This document shows, in pieces, positions 40,536-49,955 of a stretch of DNA of 64,000 bases. The position numbers were made by a program, and so were the translations under genes. The stretch is from assembly GCF_025642135.1 (NCBI RefSeq), contig NZ_CP106793.1, forward strand, positions 7,594,001-7,658,000, written 5' to 3'. Source of the stretch: Streptomyces cynarae (GTDB lineage Bacteria; Actinomycetota; Actinomycetes; Streptomycetales; Streptomycetaceae). Below the pieces are notes generated by a model. It ran no database searches. It worked only from the letters and a program-made list of their open reading frames with translations, and had not been told where the DNA came from. How positions within the stretch are numbered: the first letter of the stretch is position 1; each line of letters opens with the position of its first letter.

Positions 40536-41549
40536 TCAGGCGTGAGTGATGTCGCGCTGCGCGGCGGCGAGGGCCGCCTCGGTGTCGGCGGTGGCCAGGT
40601 CGGCATTCATGTGGGCCCCGGCCAGGGCGCCTGCTGCTGCCGAGGCGCCGACCTGGGCGGTCGGATCAGTGGCGTTGCCTGCCACCCACACGCCCGGCAC
40701 CTCGGTGGTGCCGGCCATGCCGGTGGCGAAGTGGCGTCCCATCCCGCCGGGCAGGTCCTGCATCGGCAGCCCCAGATCCTCCAGGCCCGCGGAGCGCGCC
40801 CGCATGGTGGTCGCGACGGCGAGGACGCGGCGAGGGATGAACCGACCGTCCGCCAGGCGCACGCCCGCGATACCTCCGCCCTCGGCCGCCACGACCTGGT
40901 CGACGGGGGTGTCGACGATACGGATGCTGCGGGCGGCGAAGCGCGCCCGGGTGTCCTCGTCGAGTCGGGTGCCGCCGGTGAAGTAGATGAGGTCGTCGGT
41001 CAACTGGCGGAACAGCAGTGTCTGGTGGAGGGAAGCCGGGCCCACCGCCAGGACACCGATGGGCTCGTCGCGTACCTCCCAGCCGTGGCAGTAGGGGCAG
41101 TGCACCACGCTGTGTCCCCAGTGTTCGGCCAGCCCGGGAACGTCGGGCAGAACGTCCCGAAGACCGGTGGCGACCAGGAGGCGGCGCGCGTGCAGGGCGG
41201 TGCCGTCGGACAGGGTGACAGTGAAGCGTGGATCCCCGTCGGCGGACGGATCAGCCGCAGCGGCCCCGATCACCTCGCCGGTTCTCACCGTGCCGCCGTA
41301 GCGGCGGACTTCTTCACGGCCCCGTTCGAGCAGTTCGGCCGGAGGAGTGCCGTCCAGGCCGAGCAGCCCGTGCACGCCCTGGGCGGGCGCGTTGCGCGGA
41401 GTGCCGCTGTCGATCACGACGACCGACCGGCGGCAACGGGCCAGCATCAGTGCTCCACTCAGACCGGCGGCGCCACCACCGATCACTACGGCGTCAACGG
41501 TCCCGCCCGGCAACTCTTCGGCCGCGCGTGCGGTGGTCGTCGCAGGCAT
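40536..41549 (-). CDS. Thioredoxin-reductase-like NAD(P)/FAD oxidoreductase
   Basis: 337 residues from the ATG at 41549 behind AAGGGGA; the open frame extends 10 codons upstream. FAD site DAVVIGGGAAGLSGALML, a redox pair in HCPYCHGWEV (C151 and C154; thioredoxin reductases usually have CAxC), NAD(P) domain, and the C-terminal FAD motif VAGNATDP. This is the group that includes the dithiol oxidases of antibiotic clusters (for example HlmI/GliT-like). Divergent from a cupin-type XRE regulator and upstream of an exporter, so a thiol-stress or detoxification role is reasonable. Confidence 0.88.
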   Translation of the reverse strand: MPATTTARAAEELPGGTVDAVVIGGGAAGLSGALMLARCRRSVVVIDSGTPRNAPAQGVHGLLGLDGTPPAELLERGREEVRRYGGTVRTGEVIGAAAADPSADGDPRFTVTLSDGTALHARRLLVATGLRDVLPDVPGLAEHWGHSVVHCPYCHGWEVRDEPIGVLAVGPASLHQTLLFRQLTDDLIYFTGGTRLDEDTRARFAARSIRIVDTPVDQVVAAEGGGIAGVRLADGRFIPRRVLAVATTMRARSAGLEDLGLPMQDLPGGMGRHFATGMAGTTEVPGVWVAGNATDPTAQVGASAAAGALAGAHMNADLATADTEAALAAAQRDITHA

Positions 41550-41625
41550 GTCGTCGTCCCCTTTCCGTCGCTGCCCCACCAGTCGTCGGGGGGCCGAGCA
41601 CGAACGACGCTAACCGTGCTTTGCC

Positions 41626-41645
41626 GCAATGGCATACAATGTTGC
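41626..41645 (+). promoter_or_regulatory. Candidate promoter/operator of the XRE-cupin gene
   Basis: GCAA (41626-41629) and TTGC (41642-41645) form a short inverted repeat around TACAAT (41635-41640), a good -10 box placed 7 bp before the ATG at 41648. No ribosome site is visible, so the transcript may be leaderless. No matching -35 box was found. Confidence 0.45.
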
Positions 41646-41647
41646 CT

Positions 41648-42241
41648 ATGACGCAAGACAATGGTGAGCTGGACAGCCTGGTGCGCAAACGCATCCGCGC
41701 ACTGCGTGTGGCCCAGGGCTTGTCCTTGGAGGAGTTGGCCGCCCGCGCCAAGGTCAGCCAGTCCACGCTCAGCCGCATCGAGAACGGCCGACGCCGCCTG
41801 GCCCTGGACCAGCTCGTCACCCTCGCCCGCGCCCTGGACACCTCCCTCGATCAACTGGTCGAGACCGCCACCGACGACGTCGTCTCCAACCCGGTGGTCG
41901 ACGCAGCCCACGGGCTGATGCGCTGGCCGATCAAGGCGGACCCCGGCATGACCGTCGTACGTCAGCGCATCACCAACCCGCCGCCCGACAATCCCTCGCG
42001 CATGCGTGCCCATCCGGGCCGCGAATGGCTCGTCGTCCTGTCCGGCACCGCGATCCTGCTGCTGGGCAACCGGCACTTCCGGATCGAGACCAACCAGGCG
42101 GCGGAGTTCCCCACGATGCTCCCGCACGCCATCGGCGCCGAGGGCGGACCGTGCGAGACTTTGGGCATCTTCGACCGCGATGCCCGCCGCGGTCACCAGC
42201 GAGGCGAGGACGCCGACAAACCGAACCGCCCGTCACCGTGA
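41648..42241 (+). CDS. XRE-family regulator with cupin domain
   Basis: 197 residues from ATG 41648; the frame is open upstream but antisense to the oxidoreductase gene there. HTH VRKRIRALRVAQGLSLEELA and KVSQSTLSRIENGRRRLALDQL. Cupin domain at about 110-175 (RMRAHPGREWLVVLSGTAILLLG, FPTMLPHAIGAE). The C-terminal 20 residues are charged. Divergent from the FAD oxidoreductase gene; probable local regulator of it and the exporter. Confidence 0.9.
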   Translation: MTQDNGELDSLVRKRIRALRVAQGLSLEELAARAKVSQSTLSRIENGRRRLALDQLVTLARALDTSLDQLVETATDDVVSNPVVDAAHGLMRWPIKADPGMTVVRQRITNPPPDNPSRMRAHPGREWLVVLSGTAILLLGNRHFRIETNQAAEFPTMLPHAIGAEGGPCETLGIFDRDARRGHQRGEDADKPNRPSP

Positions 42242-42412
42242 CCGTGCGCGTGTTCCGCAGCCCGACCGGCCACCGCCTCGGGCCGCCGCCCTCCGTCTGC
42301 GCAAGATCGGCATGAGGTCGGCCGCCTCAGCCGGCATCGCCGCCACCCTCATGTGCCACCGCAGGCTGGGCGGCCTCTCGCCGCGGTAATTCGATGGCGC
42401 ATCCGTAGCCGT

Positions 42413-43024
42413 GTGTCCACCCTGGTCCACGTGGCAGCACCAAAGCACCAGATACGAGCCCTGCACACGGACTCCACGGTCACCGTCTACCAGGCGTACG
42501 CACCGGAGATCGGTCTGCCGGCCGCCCGGGAGGGCTGTTTCCCGGCGGTGTGGCAGCGGGACCGGATGACATGGATCAAGCCGTCGTTCCTGTGGATGAT
42601 GTACCGCTGCGGGTGGGGCACCAAGGAAGGCCAGGAAACCGTCCTCGCCGTCGAGATCGCCCGCGAAGGCTTCGAGTGGGCACTGGAACACGCCTGTCTG
42701 TCCCACTTCGAACACGGGCTCCACGCAGACCGCTCCACGTGGAAGCGCCAATTGAAGCGGGCCCCGGCCCGAGTGCAATGGGACCCAGAGCGCGACCTGC
42801 GTCTTCAGCCGCTTCCCCACCGGTCGCTGCAGCTCGGCCTCGCCGGCGAAGCCGCTCGTCTCTACGCCGATGAATGGATCGTCTCCATCACCGACATCAC
42901 ACCGCTCGCCCACACGATCCATGCCCATGTACGGGATGGAGACCTGGAAATGGCCCGGCAACTCCTGCCCCGTGAACGCCCATATCCCGTGAACGACGGG
43001 ACCTTGGCTCATCTGCACCAATGA
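42413..43024 (+). CDS. DUF4291 family protein
   Basis: 203 residues if the GTG at 42413 is used; GTG 42431 or an ATG at 42353 are alternatives and no clear ribosome site decides. The family core is plain: HQIRALHTDSTVTVYQAY, RMTWIKPSFLWMMYRCGW, EGFEWALEHACLSHF and VQWDPERDLRLQPL. No catalytic residues are established for the family. It is about 170 bp after the XRE-cupin gene and convergent with the DUF4360 gene. The function is unknown. Confidence 0.85.
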   Translation: MSTLVHVAAPKHQIRALHTDSTVTVYQAYAPEIGLPAAREGCFPAVWQRDRMTWIKPSFLWMMYRCGWGTKEGQETVLAVEIAREGFEWALEHACLSHFEHGLHADRSTWKRQLKRAPARVQWDPERDLRLQPLPHRSLQLGLAGEAARLYADEWIVSITDITPLAHTIHAHVRDGDLEMARQLLPRERPYPVNDGTLAHLHQ

Positions 43025-43047
43025 GCCATGACCCGCCACGCCGCCGA

Positions 43048-43077
43048 CGGGCGGGCAGCGTCGCGCTCACCCGCCCG
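43048..43077. terminator. Hairpin between convergent genes
   Basis: CGGGCGGG at 43048-43055 pairs with CCCGCCCG at 43070-43077 over 14 nt. It fills the gap between the DUF4291 and DUF4360 genes. Confidence 0.6.
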
Positions 43078-43088
43078 CCGGCTCCTGT

Positions 43089-43739
43089 TCAGGAGCGCGG
43101 ACACTCCTTCCAGGCCATGTGGTACACGGTGCTGATGTCCCCGTCCGTCGAGTCCATGGTCATGAAGCTGACCTTGCCGGGCGCGGACGTGCCCGCGGTG
43201 ACCCGAAGTTCGGTGTTGATGTTGAAGTTGCGCTGCACTCCGCACGGCGCCCAGACGAGCTGCGCCCAGTCCGTGCTGTCGGTGGCCTGCCAGTTGTCGT
43301 TGTAGGGGCCGTTGAACGGGTGGCTGCGGAAGGCCGTGTTCGAGGAGCCCTGGAAGTAGTACGAGGCCCGCTGGGTGCCGCTCGCGCCCTGCTGGAGTGA
43401 GGCGAAGCCGCGGTAGTCGGCGCTGGCGATGGCGTAGGTGAAGCCCTGCGGGACGTGCACGACCAGGTTGAGCTGGCAGTTCTTGCGGAAGGCGGTGGGG
43501 TCGGAGGTCCCGCCGGCCTGAGCGAGGTAGTCGCTGTAGGTCACCGTGAAGGCGGTGTTGTCCTCCGAGACGGCGACGGCGGTGGTGCCCTGCGGACAGC
43601 CGGAGCCGTTGACCGTGGCGACATCGATGACGATCTTGTCCGGGGGCGGGTCGGTGAAGACGGGTGAGCTGTGCTGCGCCGGAATCGTGGTGGTGAGAAG
43701 AGCGGCGATCGCGCCGCTCAGAAGAAGTCCGCCGGCCAT
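43089..43739 (-). CDS. Secreted DUF4360 protein
   Basis: 216 residues. Signal peptide MAGGLLLSGAIAALLTTTIPAQ. The mature part is beta-rich with DUF4360 features: VATVNGSGCPQGT, FTVTYSDYLAQAGG, RKNCQLNLVVHVPQGFTYAI, WAPCGVQRNFNINTELR and a final VYHMAWKECPRS. Four cysteines, probably in disulfide bonds. Widespread in actinomycetes and fungi; the function is not known. Expression is likely monocistronic. Confidence 0.88.
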   Translation of the reverse strand: MAGGLLLSGAIAALLTTTIPAQHSSPVFTDPPPDKIVIDVATVNGSGCPQGTTAVAVSEDNTAFTVTYSDYLAQAGGTSDPTAFRKNCQLNLVVHVPQGFTYAIASADYRGFASLQQGASGTQRASYYFQGSSNTAFRSHPFNGPYNDNWQATDSTDWAQLVWAPCGVQRNFNINTELRVTAGTSAPGKVSFMTMDSTDGDISTVYHMAWKECPRS

Positions 43740-44003
43740 GGTTCTCCCTCGTTCGGTGGGGGGTGGACACGCGCGAGCTAGTCATGAGCACGTCAAACTT
43801 GCCCGCGCAGACTCCCGGCCTGTGGAGAAACCATGAGCGAGTTGTGAAGGCCGGGAGCGCTCGCATCGTACGCAGCCGCCCATCGGGGGGACAGGTCGAT
43901 CCCCGGCCATTCATCGACGGGCCACGCACGGCGGGTGTCGCAGGCGAACGCCGATCGCGGCCGCGCCTCGCCCGTGCCGCGCCCGTTGTGCGCGCCGGCA
44001 GGT

Positions 44004-44400
44004 TCAGCGAGGGCGCAGTTCTCCCGAGCCGCGGGGGATGAGCCGGGTGGGTGTCTCCGTGGTGCGTGCTCGGGAGCCGTCACCGTCCAGGCGGGTCGGC
44101 GATCGTCGCGGCCGCGGCGCCCATGGCCGCCGGGTCCTGGGCGACGACGGTGAGGGCGGGCTCGAGGACCTCGGCGACCGGTATGTCGTCGAAGCCGACC
44201 AGCGCGACATCCCTGCGGCCTGCCCGGGCGAGGCCCGGCACGGCTCCCATGGACGCGAAGTTGTTCGCCGCGAACAGCGTCGTCGGCGGGTCCGCAAGGC
44301 TCAGCAGACGCTCGGTGTCGGCGGCCGCCGACCGGTCGCCCCGCTCGATCAGCTCCGCCCGGCGGCCGCCGATCGGCAGACGGCCGCCGACACTCCGGGT
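44004..44400 (-). pseudogene. Decayed LacI-family regulator (C-terminal part, frameshifted)
   Basis: Read on the minus strand, one frame gives the LacI sugar-domain motifs PPTTLFAANNFASMGAV and RDVALVGFDDIPVAEVLEPAL, then runs into a stop. The next frame supplies the natural C-terminus, RLDGDG and PTRLIPRGSGELRP, ending at 44004. The switch falls at about 44085-44100. No HTH region or start is found further upstream. It is a truncated and frameshifted copy rather than a functional gene. Confidence 0.75.
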
Positions 44401-44817
44401 GACGATCCCGAGGGGCGCCGTCCGGGGTTCCGGGGAGCGGAAGACCCCGGGCCGGCTGACTATTCGATCGGCGTTCGAGCGGGGCGAGGACCGTGGAACG
44501 GGAAATTCCTCAGCGACTCACCTTTTGCTTGTGACCACTTCTGACCAGCCCTGATCGCTTCAATAACAAGCGGGAACGCGTGACCGACACGGTTATCGGT
44601 CTGTCGTACGACAGGTCATACCAGAGCGGGAAGCTCTCCGGAGGACTTTGTCAACAGCCCACCCCACCTGCCTCCAGGGCGACTACTCTGAGTGTCCGTC
44701 GGGCGACGCAGGGCCGGAACGTCGGCTCTCTCGACCGGCGCCGCGATGGCGCGTGCGCGAGTCGCGCAGACCCGCGGGAGCCCCCACGCCCCCGACGCAC
44801 CCAGGACGAGGACGCCG
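44401..44817 (+). promoter_or_regulatory. Upstream region of the conservon
   Basis: No gene supported. The open frame starting at 44580 is Arg/Pro-rich and is a shadow of the cvnA N-terminus in another frame. A lower-GC stretch at 44505-44580 and TTGTCA near 44650 could belong to a promoter for the operon. No certain box spacing was found. Confidence 0.35.
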
Positions 44818-46700
44818 ATGTCTCACCTTCGCGCACCCGCCGCACGCGAAGACCGCCGCCAGGGCGGGCGGCACGGGCGGCCGGCCGCCCACGCGGTCCT
44901 CCCGCACCCCGAGATCCGGATACGGCCCCAGCTGTGGCGGCTGGCCGTCCTGCCGCCGCTCGCGGTGGCCCTCGCCGCCTGCGCCGCCGTGCTCTTCGCG
45001 GTCCGTACCACCGGCGCACGCCCCACCCTCGCGCTCTGGGCCGTGCTCGCGGGCTCCTCGGAGTCACCGTGGTGGGCATCGTGATCGCCGCCGTGGCCGC
45101 CGAGCGCGCCGCCCGGTCCGTGACCGGCCGGCTCGACGCGTTGCGCCGCGAGAGCGCCCGCGACGAGGCCGACCTGCGCGCCCTCGTGGAAGCGCTGCGC
45201 CACGGCGAGGCGCCGCCCGTGCGTGCGCCGCGCGGCACACCCGCCGCCGACGCCGACGAGTTCGAACAGCTCGCCGCGGAGCTGGCACGCGCCCACGACG
45301 GCGCCGTCGCCGCGGTCGTCCAGGCGGCACAGCTCTCCAGCCGGGCGGACAGCGAACAGAAGCTCGAGGTGTTCCTGAACCTCGCACGGCGGTTGCAGTC
45401 GCTCGTCCACCGGGAGATCTCCATCCTGGACGAGCTGGAGAACGACATCGAGGACCCCGATCTGCTCAAGGGCCTCTTCCACATCGACCACCTCGCCACC
45501 CGCATCCGGCGCCACGCCGAGAACCTCGCCGTGCTCGGCGGCGCCGTCTCCCGCCGGCAGTGGAGCAACCCGGTCCCCATGACCGAGGTGCTGCGCTCCG
45601 CGACCGCCGAGGTCGAGCAGTACACGCGGGTCCGGCTCGTGCCGCCGGTCGACGGCAGCCTGCGCGGACACGCCGTGGCCGACGTGATCCACCTGCTGGC
45701 CGAACTCGTCGAGAACGCCACGGTGTTCTCGCCGCCGCACACCCAGGTGGTGCTGCGTGCCAGTCTCGTCACCTCGGGACTCGCCGTGGAGGTCGAGGAC
45801 CGAGGGCTCGGCATGCCCCAGGCCGAGCAGAACAAGATGAACGCCCTGCTCGCCGACCCGGACCAGTTCAGCGTCGCCGGTCTGCTGACGGACGGCCGCA
45901 TCGGCCTGTTCGTGGTCTCCCAACTCGCCCGCCGGCACGGCATCCACGTCCGGTTGCAGACCAACATCTACGGCGGTGTGCAGGCCGTGCTCGTCCTGCC
46001 GCAAGGGCTGCTCGGCCCGGCACCGGGCGCGGCCGCGACGATGACACCGGTGGCACCGCAGGGCACCGCGGTCGCTACGGGCGCCCGGAGCACCGGAGGC
46101 GCATCCGACTCCCGGAGTGCGGCGACCCCGACCAGCCCCCGGGACACGGCCAATGCCGCGAACCCGTGGCCCACGGTCACCGCGGCCTACCCGCACACCA
46201 CGGCCGTCGCCGCCCCGCCGCACACCCGTCCCATCCGCCATCCCTACGCCCCGGCGTCCGAACACCCCGCACCCCACGAACCGCGCCGCACGGCACCCGC
46301 GGGCATCCCGGCCGACCCCGTCAGGACCCCGTTGCCCGTCCGCGACACCGACGCACCACGGTCCACCCCCGCCGAGGCCCGGCCCGGCATCAGCCCCGCC
46401 GACCGCGCGACCCTCGCCGAGGAGGCGACCAGACCGACGGTGCCGCGCCCCGACGCGGCGAGCGCGGCCCTGGGCAGACCCTCGCTGCCGCGCCGCCGCG
46501 CCCAGGAACACCTCGCGCCTCAGCTCCGCGGCGGCCCCACCCCGCCCGTCCACCAGGACGCCGACCGGTACACCGGCCACGACCCCGGCCTGATGGCCGC
46601 GTTCCGACGGGGCATCGGCCTCGCGGAAGCCCTGCGTGAGTCGACCCCGCCCGAACATGACCTGACAGACCGTCACGACGGGAGCGCTCCGGCCGGATGA
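44818..46700 (+). CDS. cvnA: CvnA-type sensor histidine kinase with an apparent one-base frameshift
   Basis: The natural start is ATG 44818 (MSHLRAPAAREDRR), in frame with the first membrane helix (LAVLPPLAVALAACAAVLFAV) as far as LWAVLAG. At about 45051-45055 the frame must change to continue GVTVVGIVIAAVAAERAARSV (second helix) and the rest. Restoring one base there would join them as AGLLGVTVV. Downstream, the long intact frame has a HAMP-like linker, the dimerisation part, an ATPase domain (ELVENATVFSPPHTQV, VEDRGLGMP, GLFVVSQLARRHGI) and a Pro-rich tail of about 240 residues. No phospho-acceptor histidine is evident, as usual for CvnA. First gene of a cvnABCD conservon. Either a true mutation or a sequencing error. 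Confidence 0.8.
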
Positions 46701-46756
46701 CCGCCCCGACCCCTCCCGCTTCCGCAGACCCACGTACCCCAAGGAGTCGATCCACC

Positions 46757-47191
46757 ATGGCGAGCGAAGCGCCTACCGCCCAGGCTCATGACCTCGACTG
46801 GCTGATGAGCGGCCTCGTCCAGCGCGTACCGCACACCACGAGCGCGGTCCTCCTCTCCTGCGACGGGCTGGTGAAGGCCGGACACGGCCTCGACCCGGAC
46901 GGCGCCGACCACATGGCCGCCCTCGCCTCCGGCCTCTACGCCCTCGGCCGCAGCGCCGGCGTCCGCTTCGGGGACGGCGGTGACGTACGGCAGGTCGTCG
47001 TCGAACTCGACGCGACCCTGCTGTTCGTCACCACCGCCGGCTCCGGCACCTGTCTCGCCGTCCTGGCCGACCGCGAGGCCGACGCGGCGGTCCTCGGCTA
47101 CGAGATGGCGATGCTCGTCAAGAGTGTGCGACCGTACCTGACGACCGCGCCCCGCCGAAGCGTCGAACAGTCCACGGCGACGCGGCCTTGA
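46757..47191 (+). CDS. cvnB: Roadblock/LC7-domain protein CvnB
   Basis: 144 residues from the ATG behind AAGGAGTCG. Roadblock fold: LDWLMSGLVQRVPHTTSAVLLSCDGLVKAG, MAALASGLYALGRSAG, VVVELDATLLFVTTAGSGTCLAVLADREADAA. Such proteins bind and regulate the partner small GTPase. Second gene of the conservon; its stop overlaps the TTG start of cvnC. Confidence 0.93.
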   Translation: MASEAPTAQAHDLDWLMSGLVQRVPHTTSAVLLSCDGLVKAGHGLDPDGADHMAALASGLYALGRSAGVRFGDGGDVRQVVVELDATLLFVTTAGSGTCLAVLADREADAAVLGYEMAMLVKSVRPYLTTAPRRSVEQSTATRP

Positions 47192-47565
47192 GCATCACCA
47201 CGGCCGGTGACGGCCCCTGGCTCGACGACGCGGCCGGGCGGCTGGTGCGTCCTTACACGATCAGCAACGGCCGCACCCGCCCGACCGCCGCGCTCGACCT
47301 CCTGTCACAGGTGAGGGCCACCGGATCAACCCCCCTCGGCCCACTCGGCCCGGAGCACGCCCAAGCGCTCGGACTGTGCCGTTCGGCCGTCCCGGTCGCC
47401 GAGGTCGCCGCCCACCTGAGGCTGCCGGCGGCGGTCACGAAGGTGCTGCTGTCCGACCTCGTCGACTGCGGGGCGCTCACCACCAAGCCCCCCGCACACC
47501 ACCACAACCCCACCGACCGGTCCCTTCTGGAGGCAGTGCTCGATGGACTACGACGACAGCTCTGA
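47188..47565 (+). CDS. cvnC: DUF742 protein CvnC
   Basis: 125 residues from TTG 47188 (TTGA overlap with cvnB). Family features: VRPYTISNGRTRPTAALDLLSQV, EHAQALGLCRSAVPVAEVAAHLRLPAAVTKVLLSDLVDCGAL and a final LLEAVLDGLRRQL. A winged-helix-like fold is suspected but no DNA target is known. It overlaps cvnD by 23 bp. Confidence 0.93.
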   Translation: MSITTAGDGPWLDDAAGRLVRPYTISNGRTRPTAALDLLSQVRATGSTPLGPLGPEHAQALGLCRSAVPVAEVAAHLRLPAAVTKVLLSDLVDCGALTTKPPAHHHNPTDRSLLEAVLDGLRRQL

Positions 47566-48142
47566 TCCCTTCCCCACCGCGCTGAAGATCCTGGTGGCGG
47601 GAGGGTTCGGCGTCGGCAAGACGACCTTCGTGGGAGCGGTGAGCGAGATCGCGCCGCTGAGCACGGAGGAACTGCTCACCACGGCCGGCGCCGCCACCGA
47701 CCGCCTCGACGGCATCGAGGGCAAGGTCGAGACGACGGTGGCGATGGACTTCGGCAGGATCACCCTGGACCCGAAGCATGTGCTGTACCTGTTCGGGACG
47801 CCCGGGCAGGAACGCTTCTGGTTCATGTGGGACGAGCTGTCGGAGGGCGCGCTCGGCGCGGTGATCATCGCCGACACCCGGCGCCTGGAGGACTGTTTCG
47901 CCGCCGTCGACTTCTTCGAGCGCCGCGGCCTCGGATTCATCGTCGCCGTCAACGAGTTCGACGGCGCCCACCGCTACGACCCGCAGGAGGTGCGCGCCGC
48001 CCTCGACCTGGATCCCGGGGTCCCCGTGGCGCGCTGCGACGCCCGGATCTCCAGCTCCGGGATTCAGACCCTGCTCACGCTCGTCCGCCACCTGCTCGCC
48101 CAGACGCCGGCACCCGCCACGAGCCGCGGAGCCCGCGCATGA
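47543..48142 (+). CDS. cvnD: Conservon small GTPase CvnD
   Basis: 199 residues. Walker A GGFGVGKTT at residues 20-28, switch region TVAMDFGRITL, G3 motif TPGQERFWFMW (DxxG replaced by TPGQ as usual for this group) and an NEFD base-recognition motif. With CvnA-C it forms a membrane-associated, G-protein-like signalling complex known from S. coelicolor, where conservons influence development and antibiotic production. The TGA overlaps the start of the GAF gene. Confidence 0.94.
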   Translation: MDYDDSSDPFPTALKILVAGGFGVGKTTFVGAVSEIAPLSTEELLTTAGAATDRLDGIEGKVETTVAMDFGRITLDPKHVLYLFGTPGQERFWFMWDELSEGALGAVIIADTRRLEDCFAAVDFFERRGLGFIVAVNEFDGAHRYDPQEVRAALDLDPGVPVARCDARISSSGIQTLLTLVRHLLAQTPAPATSRGARA

Positions 48143-48708
48143 GACTGAGCCGACTGCTCCTGACCCCTCAGGACGTGGACGCCCCCGAGCGCGTTCGCAG
48201 GCTGCGCCGACTCGGCCTCGGGGAGCGCGCGGAACCGGAGTTCGACGCCTTCGCGGACCGGCTCGCGGGGCTCGCCGAGGTGCCGTACGCCATGGTCACC
48301 TTCGTGCAGGAACACCGTCAGTACTTCGCGGGACTCCACCAGCCCGACGACCGCCCCCTCACCGCGCCCGCGGACCCGGACGGCGAGTCCGGCGAACCGG
48401 CCCGCCACCTGGGCCGCGAGTACGGCTTCTGCCCGCATGTGGTCGTCCGGCGCAAGGCCCTGGTGCTGGAGGACGTCCGTGACTACTCCCGCTTCGCCGG
48501 CAATCCGCTCGTCGACGAAGCCGGCGTCCGCTCCTACCTGGGCGCCCCGCTCATGGACGGCACGGGCATCGCTCTCGGCACGGTCTGCGCCCTCGATGTG
48601 CGACCGCGCCCCTGGGGTCGCGCGGGCCTGGACACCATCAAGTCGCTGGCGGCGGAGCTCGCCGAGCGGATCACCGTCAGGGAGAGGGGTGATGCCGAGC
48701 GCGCCTGA
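48139..48708 (+). CDS. GAF-domain protein, conservon-associated
   Basis: 189 residues; the ATG overlaps the cvnD stop. A GAF domain spans about 30-180: [74 protein letters not shown] domains bind cyclic nucleotides, haem or small ligands; none is clear here. As the fifth gene of the operon it probably senses a signal for the CvnABCD complex. Confidence 0.9.
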   Translation: MRLSRLLLTPQDVDAPERVRRLRRLGLGERAEPEFDAFADRLAGLAEVPYAMVTFVQEHRQYFAGLHQPDDRPLTAPADPDGESGEPARHLGREYGFCPHVVVRRKALVLEDVRDYSRFAGNPLVDEAGVRSYLGAPLMDGTGIALGTVCALDVRPRPWGRAGLDTIKSLAAELAERITVRERGDAERA

Positions 48709-48890
48709 GGGCAGGACCCCGGCGGTGCGGAAGCGCGGGGCGTGAAGGAAAGCTGCGGTCGCGCTTAAGAAATCCTCGATGGACCGCCGATCCCCGATGC
48801 GGCAGATTTCTGAGCGACTTCACATCCTTCCCCCGGCGCGGGCGCCTTCGGCATGCCCGGCGCCGGGCCCCACTCCCAGGAGCCGTAGCG
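48709..48890 (+). promoter_or_regulatory. Upstream region of tdh with a wide inverted repeat
   Basis: AGAAATC at 48768-48774 and GATTTCT at 48805-48811 are perfect inverted arms 30 nt apart, in an AT-richer stretch about 80-120 bp before tdh. It may be a regulator site or an RNA structure; no known riboswitch was recognised. Confidence 0.35.
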
Positions 48891-49919
48891 TTGAAGGCGC
48901 TGGTCAAGGACAAGGCGGAACCAGGGCTCCGGCTCATGGACGTTCCGGAGCCCGCCGTCGGCCCGGGCGAGGTACTGATCAAGGTGCTGCGGACCGGGAT
49001 CTGCGGAACCGACCTGCACATCCGCGCGTGGGACGGCTGGGCCCGGCAGGCGATCCGCACGCCCCTGGTCGTCGGGCACGAGTTCGTGGGCGAGGTCGTC
49101 GCCACCGGACGGGACGTCACCGATGTGGGCGTCGGTGACCGGGTCAGCGGCGAGGGCCACCTGGTGTGCGGTAAGTGCCGCAACTGCCTCGCCGGGCGCC
49201 GCCATCTGTGCCGGGCGACCGTCGGGCTCGGTGTCGGGCGGGACGGCGCGTTCGCCGAGTTCGTGGTGCTGCCCGCCACGAACGTGTGGGTGCACCGCGT
49301 CCCCGTCGACCTCGATGTCGCCGCGATCTTCGACCCGTTCGGCAACGCCGTGCACACGGCCCTGTCCTTCCCACTGGTCGGCGAGGACGTCCTGATCACC
49401 GGTGCCGGTCCGATCGGCCTGATGGCCGCCGCCGTGGCCCGGCATGCGGGCGCCCGCAACGTCGTCATCACCGACGTCAGCGAGGAGCGCCTGGACCTCG
49501 CCCGCAAGATCGGCGTCAGCCTCGCCCTGAACGTCTCCGAGGTGACCATCGCCGACGGCCAGCGCGAACTCGGCCTGCGCGAGGGCTTCGACATCGGCCT
49601 GGAGATGTCCGGTCGCCCCGAGGCGATGCGCGACATGATCGCCAACATGACGCACGGCGGCCGCATCGCGATGCTCGGCCTGCCGTCCCAGGAGTTCCCC
49701 GTCGACTGGGCGCGCATCGTCACCTCGATGATCACCATCAAGGGCATCTACGGCCGCGAGATGTTCGAGACGTGGTACGCGATGTCCGTCCTGCTGGAGG
49801 GCGGCCTCGACCTGTCACCCGTGATCACCGGCCGGTACGACTACCGCGACCACGAGGCCGCGTTCGCCGACGCGGCGAGCGGCCGCGGCGGCAAGATCAT
49901 CCTCGACTGGACCGCGTAA
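48891..49919 (+). CDS. tdh: L-threonine 3-dehydrogenase
   Basis: 342 residues from TTG 48891 behind AGGAG. Zinc-dependent medium-chain dehydrogenase: catalytic zinc C38 in [18 protein letters not shown], structural zinc cysteines in [18 protein letters not shown] site [19 protein letters not shown] and the family end [23 protein letters not shown]. It oxidises threonine to 2-amino-3-ketobutyrate, which Kbl (next gene, 36 bp on) cleaves to glycine and acetyl-CoA. The paired genes form the standard threonine catabolic operon. Confidence 0.96.
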   Translation: MKALVKDKAEPGLRLMDVPEPAVGPGEVLIKVLRTGICGTDLHIRAWDGWARQAIRTPLVVGHEFVGEVVATGRDVTDVGVGDRVSGEGHLVCGKCRNCLAGRRHLCRATVGLGVGRDGAFAEFVVLPATNVWVHRVPVDLDVAAIFDPFGNAVHTALSFPLVGEDVLITGAGPIGLMAAAVARHAGARNVVITDVSEERLDLARKIGVSLALNVSEVTIADGQRELGLREGFDIGLEMSGRPEAMRDMIANMTHGGRIAMLGLPSQEFPVDWARIVTSMITIKGIYGREMFETWYAMSVLLEGGLDLSPVITGRYDYRDHEAAFADAASGRGGKIILDWTA

Positions 49920-49955
49920 CTCCCTCCCGGCGTAAGCACTTTTAGGAGCCTCTCC

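Noticed and set aside
43740..44003. Small reading frames between DUF4360 and the LacI remnant
   Set aside because: Low-complexity translations without ribosome sites or conserved motifs.
44580..44817. Start of cvnA at GTG 44580, giving one uninterrupted frame of 706 codons
   Set aside because: The first 150 residues are Arg/Pro-rich and lack the first membrane helix, which is present in another frame from ATG 44818; the long frame is an artefact of the frameshift.
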